NCBI GenBank assembly: GCA_013397845.1
Contig: VZTG01010313.1
Span: 565,739-629,738, forward strand
DNA: 64,000 bases
Direction of reading: 5' to 3'
Source: Melanocharis versteri
Taxonomy: Eukaryota > Chordata > Aves > Passeriformes > Melanocharitidae
Each line of letters begins with the position of its first letter. The stretch's first letter is position 1. A model generated the notes under the pieces. The model ran no database searches and was not told the origin of the DNA. It was given only the letters and a program-made list of their open reading frames with translations. This document shows positions 40,401 to 53,900 of the stretch, piece by piece. The translations under genes were made by a program, and so were the position numbers.

Positions 40401-43400
40401 AACTACTGGATATAATCTCCTTATAAACGTAGCACTATCACACGGTCAAAGATGAAAAGCTATCATCTCACCAACTGATCCCAAACAAACTTCCCCTACA
40501 CAAACAAAAGGCTCCTGAGCGCAGTGCAACGGCACTGAAGTTTTAAGTCCAGTGTAAGCAACAATTTCATGCACATAAGACCAAGGTTCAGGAATATGGC
40601 AAAGCCATAACTGCTTTGAAGCAGTTTCTGAACCTCTGAAAGTCTTTGGAACGTTTTGTTTCTCTAAAGAATCCTTTTCCAAGCAACTCTTGAAGATAGA
40701 TGATCTGCAACAGTATTTTGAGATACTGCAAAAGGGCAAACACATTTTTAGTTTCTACAACTAAAGTGAGAACATCTTAGTACGTCAGAAAACACAGCTC
40801 GAGCACTGTAAAGTCCTTGGAGCTCTTTACTAGTGATTTGCTGCCTCATCACCTCATGCCAGGTAAATCAAAGAGGGACTTCAACAGAGCCACCAAATTT
40901 TTATGGGCCGACTTTTTCTCCCAAATGAACGCACTCTGACCTAAAACAGGTCACAGGAATTAGGACAGAAGCAAGTACCCACGGGCACTAATGAACCTTT
41001 TTCCTCCTCCAGCATGGCTAGTTAGTGTGTATGTTATATCAGACAGTCTGCAACAGTAAACTGCACCTCTAAGGGAAATTGATAAATGAAGAATACTAAA
41101 TCCCTGTTCCAACACATGCCAGAAGGCTTTGGCTAAAAATCAAGAACTGATTGCATAGAAAACTTTAAGAGCACATTCCAGTTCAGATACTGATATTAAA
41201 ATAGTGGCAGCCAAAGTGCTAACATTCACAAGACTAAACATACTCCCTAAATTCACAACACTGTTCAGTATTTCAAATAGCACCAGCCTTATGAAAGCAG
41301 AACGGAAATATTCCCAAACAAAAAAAAGGAAAGATCAGTCAATGAAACAGGAACACGACTCATTTATTTCTAATTAGGACTCAGCACCCCAGTGATGACA
41401 GATCAAAGACTCTGTGAGGTCCATCAAAATGCCTCTCCCCCAGTTGGTTTGGAAACTTATATATGACAGTCTGATAATATTTGAAACAAACTGACAAGAT
41501 CTCCACAGATAAACAAACCTGGTCTGAGGCAGTAATACACATTTCTCTCCCAAAGCTCTCTGACCACAATAAACTGCATCTAAAACATTAAGAACCATTT
41601 ACCTGAGAAGGAACTACAGTTGTGTATCCCTAACTTGAAGGTATCTTTAATGTTAACTATACAAGTGCTACACATCATAGGAAACACAGCGGTGTCTTTG
41701 TCATTAAGGAGCGTATGATTATCTGCAAGTGTTTTTCCAACATTTTGTTGGGCTTTAACAAGTGCTGTTATTAAAACCTTGTCCTTGTGTACAGTCTGGC
41801 TTTCATTTCACTTGAGAAGCTTTTATAAACTTGTTTACATAATTCTCAAAGATGTAGATTTATAACTGTCAATGATTTTACAAGGTTAATGGCCTCTGTA
41901 ATTAAAACAAATGAATGAGAAGCTCAACTACTTTAAATTTATGCACTTCAGTCAACCAGAAAAACAGCAAACTCTGCAAAGAACATGGATGTATGAACCA
42001 GACTAAACTCACCTTTTGCTGACTGCTCCAAAGCAATGTACAGAAAGGGAGATACTTGTATTAATGATGCACTTAGACTCTGGAGTATTTTGAAACCTAA
42101 AATTCTAGAAATAGAGATTAATGGAATTTCTAGTCTAGTTTCCAGATCTAGATGCATCTGAGACATACTTTAACTCCAGAGGTATAATTCGAATTTAACA
42201 AACAACAAATACACACACCAGAATAAAAGTTTGTGCTGTATGATACTGATGGCTCAAAAATACAGATTGTCTTTTCAGGAGCATATCTATTATTGAAGAT
42301 GGTTTTAATTTACTTTAAACCTCACTTTCTTTTATTTTTTATTTGGACCTCAAGCTTTTAATTAGTATATTTTTAAACAAATGAATTTAATCCATATCAT
42401 GCCTCAACTATTCTTATTTTGAGTTAATTGACATACATTAGTGGGTAAAAGGCTAGATCCCACCATACTCTTTTTTTTTTTAAGGTCAAATAATCTGAAG
42501 CCATAATAATTATAAACAAATTTCTTTATGGAACTAAAACTTCTGCCATCCAAATTTCACTAAAGAACTTGATTCAACAGCAATAACACATCAGAAATTC
42601 GGTCTAGAAAAAATTAAAGGGATAAAATCTCCTGATATTTAAGGGGGTTTTTTAAGTCTCAAAGGTTTCCTATTGCCTCAGAGAGGTTAGAAGTTGCTTT
42701 GTGCTCTTGAACTGTGATCAGGAGTTATTCGCGTGTAATTGAATGTGACATTCTACCTTCTTGTCCACAGCCATAAAAATGGATGAAAAACATGAATGCA
42801 TGGGCTGATAGCAAGATGGGACTATTATTAATGCAATTCATAGGCCTCTTGGACTGCTGGCAGAAATCTGACAGAAAGGTGTTAAAGTCTTGAACACACT
42901 ATCCACAGATAAATACTTTTATAGGTTATTCAGTTTGACCTCCGTAACACAAGAAGCCTTTTCCAAGTGCATAAATTTTTACTGAGCACATCTTTAGAAA
43001 TACATCCGTTGTCTCGCAACAACCCAGCAGCACAAATGCCCCAAACCTCATTCACATTTGGAAGAGTAGGAAGTTCATCTAATCCTTCCACTGATAACTT
43101 AAGCAAAGCCTGCTTAATCAGACTTTTAATGGAGACTTTACATTGCTCCAACACCTTTTCTTTTGCTTTTATATAGATTTGTACTAATTTGTGCAAGCAA
43201 GACTGAGAGACAGCAGCATACAGACACACATCAATGCAATCACTTGAATTTTGTTTGTGAGTCACAGCTACAACCCTTAGCTTCTCCACTGGCATGCAAA
43301 ATAAAGCATTTTTGATTATGCAAATAGTCCTCTGCTTTGTGAATAGGGCCTCAAGTGATTCAAATGCTAATTCTGTTAGAAACCTTGATGCAAAGCCAGT

Positions 43401-46400
43401 ATTTCAATCATGTCAGCTTTATAACCAAGACTTTCTGAGAAACACGTATTTGCAAATTGAAAAATATCTTTTGGAACTAGAAATACATAGAGATAAAGTA
43501 ACCTGGAGAAGTGTGAAAGTTCTTTACAGCTTTCTGTCAATGGCCCTGCAACCTGCTGGGTTTTGCTTTGAGTCAGATGCCCCTTCAGGAACTGGCAGTT
43601 TCCTAACAGGGGCAACGTAGGCACTGCTGCACTGAGAAAACCAGAAATGAAACAACAAAAGCAAATGTTTACCTTGTCCAGAGAATAATGTGCTATATAG
43701 TTGGGGTTTATGTCTTCTTGTTTTCTTAATAAAACCTTCACACAATCCAGTGAGTGCCTGTATGAAGATGTTCCTGCCATTATTAAACACATTTTTTGAG
43801 CCCTCACAGCACACAAAAGAGCAAGCATGGGTCCTGAATTTCAAACTAGAGGGAAAGGGAAGTGAGTGAGAATGTGTATGTGGAACGTGAAAAAAGCTTT
43901 TCCTTTTAGTTTGCAAGCAGTTTTGATTTACTTTTTTCCCCCTAATTAGTTGCATTTAACCTACTCCAGTACTTAGTCCTCTCAAGTTCTAGGAGATACG
44001 AGGGGAGGGAGAATGTTTTCAGATGGAAGCCAGTCACACTGGCACTGCCATCAGCCTTTGTGCAAAGCTACCTTGAAGGTACACCAGCATTCCTACCACC
44101 CCCTTGACTTTCTTGATTGCTTCTGCTCAGGGAAAACCAGATGATAATTAAGGCTAAGTAAAACCTGTGGATCTAATTACTTGAGCTGTACAACTAAGAC
44201 AGGCTTCAAGGAACCAACCTGCAGGTTAGTTCTTTGACAAAAAAAGGGTGTTAGGAAGCTTCCACGTGAGGTCCAAGGCAAAAAGTTAAATAATATAAAT
44301 TATCTGTCATTGATGGTGGCAGTTTTGAGCATCTCTTCAAGGCAAAATCCAGAGGACAGAACCCTTATTTGAGTTAACCCCTTCCTAACACCCAAAGTAA
44401 AAGTCAAAGAAAACTGGTCTGTACCACTTCTGCACTGATTAAGGGAACTCTGAAACAAGCACCACAAAACACACACAACAAACAAACTATATCAGATCAG
44501 AACAGATACAAATCGCTGAGTTTAGCACATCCAAAATATCCTTATTTACAAGGCTTCCTCCATTCATTTTGTTTTCAGTTCACTTTTCAATTGGCTCCAG
44601 CTAAATCTGCTGCCAGCTGAGAAGCTATGGAAGTTTGTGACAAGTGGCTCAGACCTCAAAAATTCAGAAATACACAGTTTCAGATTCTACAGATGAATAT
44701 CCCATAGTGATGATTTTTAGACTCCACTGTCATGGCTTGTATTTTAATAACTGGGTCAGAGGTGGAAGGTCACATATCCTATTACCAGTCTCTGAACCAT
44801 CCAGTTCCCCTTCATCGCAGCAGAAAAATGCGACACATTATCAGCTTCTTTTTTAATATTGCTTACTCAGGGGGAACATTCTGAAGTAAAATAATGTGGA
44901 TATTCATTTTCATTGCTTTGAAGAAGACAGTAAAGGTCAAGTTCTAATTTTGAAATGCTACTCTCTTCATATTGATTATAAAGCCTGAAAGCAGTAACTC
45001 CACCCATGCTGGAAGAAGAGGCCCCATTATGAAGCTTGTATTCCAGTTCTGTATGATTCCTGAATGACAATCTCCCACCTCTCCCAGCAAAAACTGAAAA
45101 AATGAACTGAAACGTTTGCAACACAATCTTCAGGCTATGGAAAAATACAAAAGAGAAAACAGAGCAGTGCTGTCTCCCGAAGGAATGGTCTCACCCAGAC
45201 AACTGTACCTACAGCATCTGACAGCAGGTAGACCAAAGAAAAAAAGGAGCCTGTGAAGAAACAGAAAAAAAGGAATATATTTTGTCTCACAAATATAACT
45301 AAAATAAGATGCATTTGCTACCACTTTTTTCACTGTTTTGATTATAATTGATCTTTTCCTTCCTATGAGAAAGGTATTAGTGCTTCTTAATAACTAGCGT
45401 GGTTGCTGCCATATTTCATGCCAGTACAAAGATGTAGGCTGCCGAAAATATTTTTCAACTATTTCAAAGTTTAGAAACAATTCATGCTTAACATTTTCAG
45501 CAAATTACTGTGATCTAAACATAGCATCTTACCATACTGGGATTTTTTACTTCCCTGTATATACGACATGTTTGAGGAAGAATTGAATCATTACCACAAA
45601 AGATGGGAATAGAAAGCAGCAAAACAAAATACTGCAATAGTCTCGTCCTCTAAGGCTGCCTGTCTTCTCAACTAGCAAGTCTCTGCTTATGTCGTGGCCC
45701 CATCATTTGAAAATAAGGGTAATTTTCCCTTTGATATAGGAGTGATTTGTTAGATATTAAAACAGAATGGCGTCTTGTATCTATAAAGAGACTGAAGGTG
45801 CTTAATTCTATAACGAAGTTACAAATTGGAAATAAACTAGTGGATTTTTCTCAAAGGAAGAAAAAGTACTTATTGTGCTGTGGACAAAAGCATTGAAAAC
45901 AAAGGCACTGCTGTGGATCCAGCAGAAGCACATGCACATCTTCATTGTTATGTTCGTGTCTGAAGAACCAAGACCATTTTTAAATAATTTATACACATCA
46001 GGAGAATTAGGATAATTCATCCATGAACTTTCTGTGTTATAAACACACAAAGCTGTTCTGATGATGTTCATGAATGATGACTGAATTCAGTAGCAAGAAG
46101 ATGGCGTCATGTCTCAGCCATGACTTTTGATGAAGACAGACAACTCTCACAGGAAGCATTTTTACTTTATCTAGAGCTGGGTACATGTCCAACTCTCATT
46201 AGACATTCTCTGGGTTGATCAAAGACAGTATGTGACCCTTCACAAAGGATTTTGTTCTTTGGGGTACAGGGTTAATTGTTTTTCTAAGTCTTAAAAACAT
46301 ACAGGAGACACATGAATGCACAGTACACATACGCACCCCTACACTTCTCTCCATATATGTAGTGGTGTATCTCCTTCAAGGGGGAGAGCTGTAACACAAG

Positions 46401-48064
46401 GAAAGCAGACAACCTCCTAAAGCCCTTATTTTGTAATTTACCCGAAGTTGAAACCAATTCTGCAGAGATACAGCAGTCATCTACTAGTTTCACATGTTAA
46501 AAAGACCATGGATAAAACTGAAGCTGGCTGAACTGGTTCAAACACTGAGTTGCCACCTCACTTCAGTATTTTCAAAATCCAGGACACAGCGGTGGAAAAA
46601 CACACACAGAGATCTTGACAAAGACGAATGTCGTTGTGCAGATTTGAAGTCACCACTTTCATCATAAGGCTAAATGGTATTGTTGTCTAGATTATCCCTT
46701 TTGCAAAAGGGAGATATAACGAAGAAAAAACATTTAGAAGAACTAGCCAGGTTCAGGAGACATTTCTTTGCCTCAACATCAGAGATACCAAGTTTTTATT
46801 TCACCAGGTGGCCATGGAAGATACTGGCACTTGGATGGGTGCCTGAGGGTCTCCAGGCAGTTCCAGCTGAGACATGCCATCACTTGCTAGCACCTCCACT
46901 CATTTAAGAAGCAGGTTTCTGTACCACCAATTCAATCCACTCCAGTTGGGATATGGTCACAAGGTAAAAACTAATGCTACTTGGAGAAGGATTAACTTAG
47001 CTCTACTTTTTATGGTGGCAGAATGTGCTGCGAGAGGATGTTAAATCTACGTACAACATAAAAAGACACACTCAACAACTTCCACTCAAGCAAGAAAGCC
47101 ATGAGGGCTGCATAAGGGCTCTGTATGATTTATAGATGCATATTATCATTATATACAAGGAAAGGATTGCCATCCTTCTTGTATCCTCCATATTCTGTAA
47201 TTGTCATGTGTTTTCTACCCTTCCTGTCATACTAGCAGGGACAACGAGAGCAGCAGACCAGAATCTTAAGGCAACACTTCCAAATCCTGCATTAAATAGG
47301 AAAGAGAAGAAACCATTTTTGAGCGTAAGAACTCTGGTCTGAGCAGAAAGCCCCAGGGGCAAAAAGCTACGTCAGAGAGCCCTGAAACTCAGGTCAGAGG
47401 AAACGGTAAGCAAAAGCCATCCTGAGAAGGGTTCAATAGCACTTGTGAACTAATGGATTTGCAACCTTCCAGCGCTGGAACTAGCACAAGATCCCTTATC
47501 CAACACTTTCCATGTAAGCAATGAAGATGCACAGACAACTTCTTCAGTGGAAGTAGGGCAGAGCCTGAAAGGTCTACCATTAAGCTAACATAACAAGGAT
47601 GAGGAAAGAATTCTTGATGGCAAAATTATCATATTAAAAAAAAAAATCTTTAAAGTGTCACCCCATTCTTTTCTTGCTTGAACTGTGCTCAAGAACAAAA
47701 GCCAGAAGAAGGTCACAGCTTGAACATCAAAAGTACTGAATGAAGATTCAATTGACACAGTCGTGTTCCATCTTAGCAGGCCACAGATAAAATGTTGGAG
47801 GGGGAATGGGAGGAGGACAGAGGGGATGAAATATTCTGTGGAACAAATTTAGCTCTATGAAACTGGATAATTTGGAATTTGCATTTGTACTTCTCAGAAA
47901 AGCATGTCACTTTTCCTACATGATGGGAGCTCATTATAGATTTTAAAATTTATAACATGATTCTCAAAGGGAAACACCATAATTTATGCTGTATTTATGT
48001 AATCCCAGCTCTCCTGAAGGTTTCCTAATTGAGAAAACTGCTAATTTGTTAGATGGTTAAAAAA

Positions 48065-48125
48065 NNNNNNNNNNNNNNNNNNNNNNNNNNNNNNNNNNNN
48101 NNNNNNNNNNNNNNNNNNNNNNNNN
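48065..48125. other. Assembly gap (61 Ns) inside an A-rich tract
   Basis: There are 61 undetermined bases, flanked on the left by ttaaaaa and on the right by agaaaaaaaaagaaaaaatg. The gap probably hides an A-rich or purine-rich simple repeat that sequencing or assembly failed to resolve. Its true length is unknown. Confidence 0.98.
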
Positions 48126-48944
48126 AGAAAAAAAAAGAAAAAATGTACTATGCTCAGTCTGTGAATAGCAAAGTACAAAGAAACAAACAAAACAGACTTT
48201 TTCAAACTCTACCATTTCTGACCACCCTACGTGGACAGAAGCTTTCATTTGGCCCACCAAAAAGAAGTACAGTGTAGCACAGTGCAATTTGGATGCACTA
48301 AAAAGCAGGATAAAATAACATCATAATTTGCACTGCATATGAGTCTAGAAAACTATCAGCTCTCCCACGTTCATCTTAGATGACAAGGAATTCAGTTCAC
48401 CTGCTTCAGCCAGCCAGTCCAACTGCTTTCAGGGAAAAACAAATGAGTACTGTCAGTAAAAAAACCTAGCAGCCAGTCAGGGTTGGAGAGAACAGCAGGA
48501 GGAAAAGCAGAGTAAAGATGAAAGCTCCTGCTGCCTTGAAGCTCCATATCACGTTGCCAAAGATCTAACACATTTCTCGTAGACATACACAACAGCACAC
48601 GCAGGAGAAAGCACAAATGAAACATAGCTGAAAATCTGAGCTATCAAAAAAAAAGCATTCATAAAAAACCTCCAGAAATTAAAAGCAATTTTTCTATTAT
48701 TAACGTTCAAGAAGAAAGAGTATACACTTCTCTGCAACATGAAAGGGTATTTAATAAGTAACATCCAAAAGTCGCGGAAATTTTAAATTCATGAAAAAGG
48801 TCCCAGGAACATACTTTTCCAAATGTACTGTAGTTTTTGAAGCCCAGCCTGTCTTAATTAGGGAACTCTTTTATCTGGAGGAAACCCACAGTTTGGGTTA
48901 GGCTGCAGGATGACCATAAGAGAAAGAAACCAGACATAGAAATA

Positions 48945-49195
48945 AAAATGGCTGGAGTTTATTTACTTTTGAATATTCTCGACCTTAAATATCCAACGAC
49001 ACAGTGTCCCGGAGGTTCTTGGCCTGCGTGTTTTATTTTTAACAACACTGAAAAACAAAGCTGTTATGACTCCAAGCTCAACTGGCTTTGCAGGGCCTTT
49101 ACAGTTAATTGAGCCGTAGCTATTTAGCCTGCAGTAGGCACCAGCTCTGCCAACCCTGGAGGCAACGAAAAAGTTCCCCAAGCTACAGCCAAGCT
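48945..49195. promoter_or_regulatory. Candidate conserved non-coding block (unverified)
   Basis: This is a repeat-free stretch with retained CpGs (attctcgacc, ccaacgacac, tgtcccggagg, ctgcgtg, gagccgtagc) and a taattgag core. It stands out from the CpG-poor surroundings. An open frame crosses it on the minus strand but has no recognisable protein similarity, so a regulatory reading is more likely than a coding one. Confidence 0.2.
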
Positions 49196-50344
49196 ACTGT
49201 CCTTTTCTTTTTTTACTTAAATGCTCCAAAGCAATGTGGCTTTTGGGGAGAGTGAGCTTATCCTCAGGCTCTAAAACACAGACACAAACCCCCTATAGTA
49301 ACTCTTGTGACATGAACGCTCAGAATAGCTACATCTCCATAATCTTAAACGTAATCTCTTGAAGTTCCCTGAGGCTTGTTGAGTCAGATATGTGTGAAGC
49401 TTTTAGGCATTTCAATTATGGAAATTCAAATTTCTTGACTGGACTTTGTAAAGGAAATCTGAAAGTCCTCCAAACTCCTATCACTAAAAAGAAAGCAGTT
49501 GTTAAGCTTCCTCACATAAAACAAAACAAACAACAAAAAAAAAGACAACCAAAACCACCCAAACCAACTCTGAATAAAATGAATAGGTTTACTTTATGTA
49601 AGTGGATGATTTCACTTCCAATTAAAAAAAAAATAATTTATTCTTTACTGGCAGACGAAGTCAGGATTTTCACTGCAATTTTCATGTTTACCTTCTACCA
49701 GTAGATCACCCAATGACTCTTAAAAAAATACAGGCAGATACTGTTTCACTGTGCCCTTGACCTACAGCATACAACCTTCCAGACCTACTCTAATACAGTG
49801 AATAGCAGGATTATCACCATGAGTCATCCAACCAGTGCCATGAGGTCATTTGTTGACTTCAGTGTTGTAAAGACCATTAGGCTACATATCAGTCAAAAAT
49901 CACTGAGCTGGGAAGTGCCTGCAATAGCTCACATCAAAATTCAGGATGAGGTCGGAAGAATTATATCTAATGAGTCAAAATACAATTTTCTGGAGCTCTT
50001 CCTTAGATGGTATGGGTACAGAATCTGCTATTTCTCCAGCATAATACAAAAGCACAGCTGCTTTACATCACTTGCAGCATTGTTAATATAAATCAGTGTT
50101 TTCCATTGTGCACCAATTAGGAACACCAGGCAATAAATTACATATTCACTTAGGTAAGAGTTTTCTCTTGGCAAACTCCTGATCTTCCCTGTATTCTTTT
50201 CTTAGCAGTTATTACACTTCGATTTTCCACAGGTAAAAGTTTTGTGAAGATTTATCCCCTCCAGCCTGACAATCTCAGAAAAGGAGGCCTCAGAAAACCT
50301 CCCAGCTTCAAAGAGGCTGTCTAGTATAAATATATTTCCTGGGG

Positions 50345-50452
50345 ATAATATATTATATATTATAGTATATAAAATACATTATAATATATAATATATATGT
50401 GTGTATATATATATAAAAATATACACATATATATATATATAAAAAATATAAA
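50345..50452. repeat. TA-rich low-complexity block flanked by short direct repeats
   Basis: About 108 bp are almost entirely A and T, made of tatat units with a few C and G bases. The 9-bp sequence tcctgggga occurs on both sides, at 50337-50345 and 50453-50461. The block lies about 60 bp from the 3' end of the CR1 copy at 50519-50955. Confidence 0.92.
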
Positions 50453-50518
50453 TCCTGGGGAATAAATGTGAACTCTCATTTCTTTCTTAGAGACTGTTTC
50501 AGGTTTCCATTTTTTGTG

Positions 50519-50955
50519 GCCTGGGTCAGAAAAGACCTTAAAAATCATCAAGTTCCAACCCCCCACCATAGACAGGGACACCTTTCACTAGACCAGGTTG
50601 CTCAGAGCCTCATTCAGCCTGTCCCTGAACATTTCCAGGGATTGGACAGCCACAATTTCTCTGGGCAACCTGTTCCAGTGCCTCACAACCCTCACAGTAA
50701 AGAAATTCTTCTTAATATTTACTGTCTGTCAGGTTAAAGCCATTTCCCCATGTCCTGTCACTACATGCTCTTGTTAAAAGTCCCTCTCTGTCTTTCTTGT
50801 AGGCTCCCTTCAGGTACTGCAGAGCTGCAATTAGATAACTCCTAAGCCTTCTCTTTTCCAGACTGAATAAACCAAATTCTCTCAGCCTTTCCTCATAGGA
50901 AAGGTGCTCTATCCCTCTAATCATCTTGGCAGCCTCCTCTTGCCTCACTCCTACC
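50519..50955 (-). mobile_element. CR1 non-LTR retrotransposon, 5'-truncated copy
   Basis: About 437 bp match the 3' portion of avian CR1. From left to right on the plus strand are gaccttaaaaatcatcaagt, a tract with ctagaccaggttgctcagag, and a tract with ctgggcaacctgttccagtg. These are the reverse complement of the CR1 3' UTR and ORF2 end, so the element runs on the minus strand. Read on that strand, the part from about 50955 to 50712 still translates as the C-terminal end of the CR1 reverse-transcriptase polyprotein, with ERLREFGLFSLEKRRLR, YLKGAYKKDREGL and RACSDRTWGNGF. The rest of ORF2, including the catalytic domains, is missing, so it cannot move by itself. It is in the same orientation as CDK14. 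Confidence 0.96.
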
Positions 50956-53900
50956 ACACAGTGAGGTAAGGATGGAAGAGGCCTGAAACTTTAAAGACTT
51001 CTGAAGATGTTCTGTGGCCAAGAGTTAAGCATCTCCTTTCCATACTCTATACTGGCACTCAAATGCACTAAGTTTTCTCCCCCAGCTTACAAAATAAACT
51101 TATTCAGTATACACAATAAACTGCTCTTTAAAAATTAAAAAAAATCATTAAGCAATTCCTGTATTCGTTGTAATTTTATAATGCAAGACAGCAGATGCTT
51201 CCAAAGCACTTATGTGGTATTTCTGCATGCTGCTATCCATACGTGGCATGAAGACCACAGCCTCTGACAATGAAGTAGATGGAAAAGTATTACCTGAGAA
51301 ACTGCCAAATCAAAGATGTAGAGACTGTCAATCACCTGAGCACTTTTGAATGTGACACACAAATTGGTAAAAATACATATAAATTACAATATGTAGATAC
51401 AATACTTAATAAAAAGAAAAATAAACTGGAAGTTGCCCAATCATGGCATTTAAATGACATAGTGCAAAAATACCTACAAAACTGGATGATGCTTTGAAAC
51501 ACCATCTAGACCTAAGGGAAATGAAACATTATGATATATCAAAACACTGGAATATAGTTTTATTGCTATAGTAAATAGCAATATTTCCAAGAGTGGAAAA
51601 TGAAAAGCAAATGGAAAAAAGTTTTCACAATTGGGATGGGGAAGAAAGAATTCTGTTACCCAAGAAAAGAACATAGTAAGCAAGTTAACCTCAGAAGCAA
51701 GGTGTTGATAAAGCCAAGGGATGTTTGTCTATATATGTATCCAAAAAGCAAAATCTTTGTCATTCTGGATATAAGCAATATTATTACCCAGAATGAAAAA
51801 AAGATAACTACAGAACTGTAAATCAAGCTGTTCCCAGAATTAGAATCTACCACACAGTTCAGTATTCAGCCTAGGTGAACATATGCTATTGCAGGAAATT
51901 AAGGGAATGAAATATCTGAGATAAAAGTTAAGGTCAGTGAACTTTTCTCCTGGCTGACGTGGGTTTTAATAATACTTCAAGTCTGATGCTGAACCATCTC
52001 TGAACACTTGATAATGAGCTTTACAGTAAAAGAATAAACCACAACTGCACTAACACAGAAAACAAATAATTTGCTAATCTGTATACTACTGAACTTACTT
52101 TAAATGAGCAAATAGCATGTAAATGACTTTCAGACTCCACAGTGTCTCAGATATCACTGTTGCAGGCACATTTAGCCCACAACAGTATCATGGTGGCCTG
52201 AGTCACTCACGTATATGTTATCAAAAAATCTCATAGATTTATCCCACTCAGGTATATATACCAAATCAGTTGTGCTTTTTTTCTTCTTTTTTCCTTTGTT
52301 TTTCTTTTCTCAGGCTCTTCAAAAGTAGATTATCTCCGATGAAGTGAGTTAAATTCAGAGGGAAACATCCTGTAAACTGCATACAATAAGCTGGTACATC
52401 TGACTCAGGCCAAGTTGAAAGAACATTTAGCACAGGCTACTTCTAAATTTTGTTCTAGAAATTCAATAGAGAGCTGAACAACACCAATAAATATGCCATA
52501 TTCACCTATTTTCATTTAAACCTATGTAACTGATGGCAGAAGACACAAATCCATATCTGCTGTAAAAGCAAACTTACTTTATAAGCTTTAACTGACGCTT
52601 CAGCTAAACCTCCCCCAGGCATTAAAATTTATGATTTTCCTTATGCATCTTTACTGGATTTTTTGTCTGATTGGGTTGGGTTTTTTTTCACTTTTCCTTC
52701 CACTTTTTGTTTCAACCAAGTTAGCGCTTGTCTCTACAGTCACACATTCCATATTTATCTCCTTCATTTTCCCACTTCTCTTAGTCTTTTTCCTTTGTAG
52801 CTTTGTTTTACTTTGAGCTTCATTCTGCTGCTGTCACAACAGTAACAATATGCTTCCCTGTACATAGACAGCTACAACATTCCCTCAGCATGACCACTGC
52901 TTAGGATTTCAGCCTGTAACTTCCCCCTAATTAACATCACACAGCACCCCCCTCAGAAGCACCGAGCAGGAATGCTATTTTCTCTCACTGCTTTACTCAA
53001 GGAGCCATGAGAAATGTTAAACAATTCCCTAACAGTAGTTTTAATTTACAACTAACTAGACTTCTGCCTGAATTCGCCTTGCATTGGTGGAAAATTAGAA
53101 AATAAGGAGTAAGTCAAGATGAAACCTGCCTGGTTTCTCCATTATGAAAGAGTTTGGAAAGAAATGCCCTCCAACAGACCTCTGGCTCATACCACCATAT
53201 AAGCATTTTTCCATTAGGGGAACACTATTCCTCAGATAACTGAAATTAGAAGTCGATCTCATCTTCAGTGGTATTTGTCCTTGTTCTAATTGTCCCAGCC
53301 TAAATTATAGCACTGGAGCCCTTAGTTAGTCATCAAAGACCAAGAGAAAACTGCTTAACACAGTGTCCCATTCTTACTGTTTTTCCATATCAAACCTATC
53401 AGATAATTTCAAGAGCTCATAGAAGCATTTCTTTTTCCTTTTTTTTCTCCCCACCCTTGTAGCTGACAGCAGCCGTGGATGCATTACAGAACCCAGCACA
53501 TCCAAGATGGATTGGATGCTGCCAAGAGGAAAGCAACAGCTTCCTAAGGTCCTGCTAGTGAAGCTCACCACGGCTGTAGTGGCCGTAGTGTTACTGTCAA
53601 ATACCACAGGCCTGGCACAACATCAGTGAGGTTACCTTCTGAAAATTACATTCGTAATACAGCTTTCCTTACTTTTCTGGTCCTAGTATTTGTTTCTGAC
53701 AAAATCAAAACCAACAATAAAAAAGTCAAAGCCTAACTAAATATAGATTTTTCCCCTTCCCATCTTACACATCAGGTATGTGTGACTTCTACATGACATA
53801 AAACATACAACACTGTATTTATACTGATAGCTCCTGAATGAAATTCCACTATCAAGGAGACAAGATTTCATGTACCAAAAAAACCTCCTCATAAACAACC

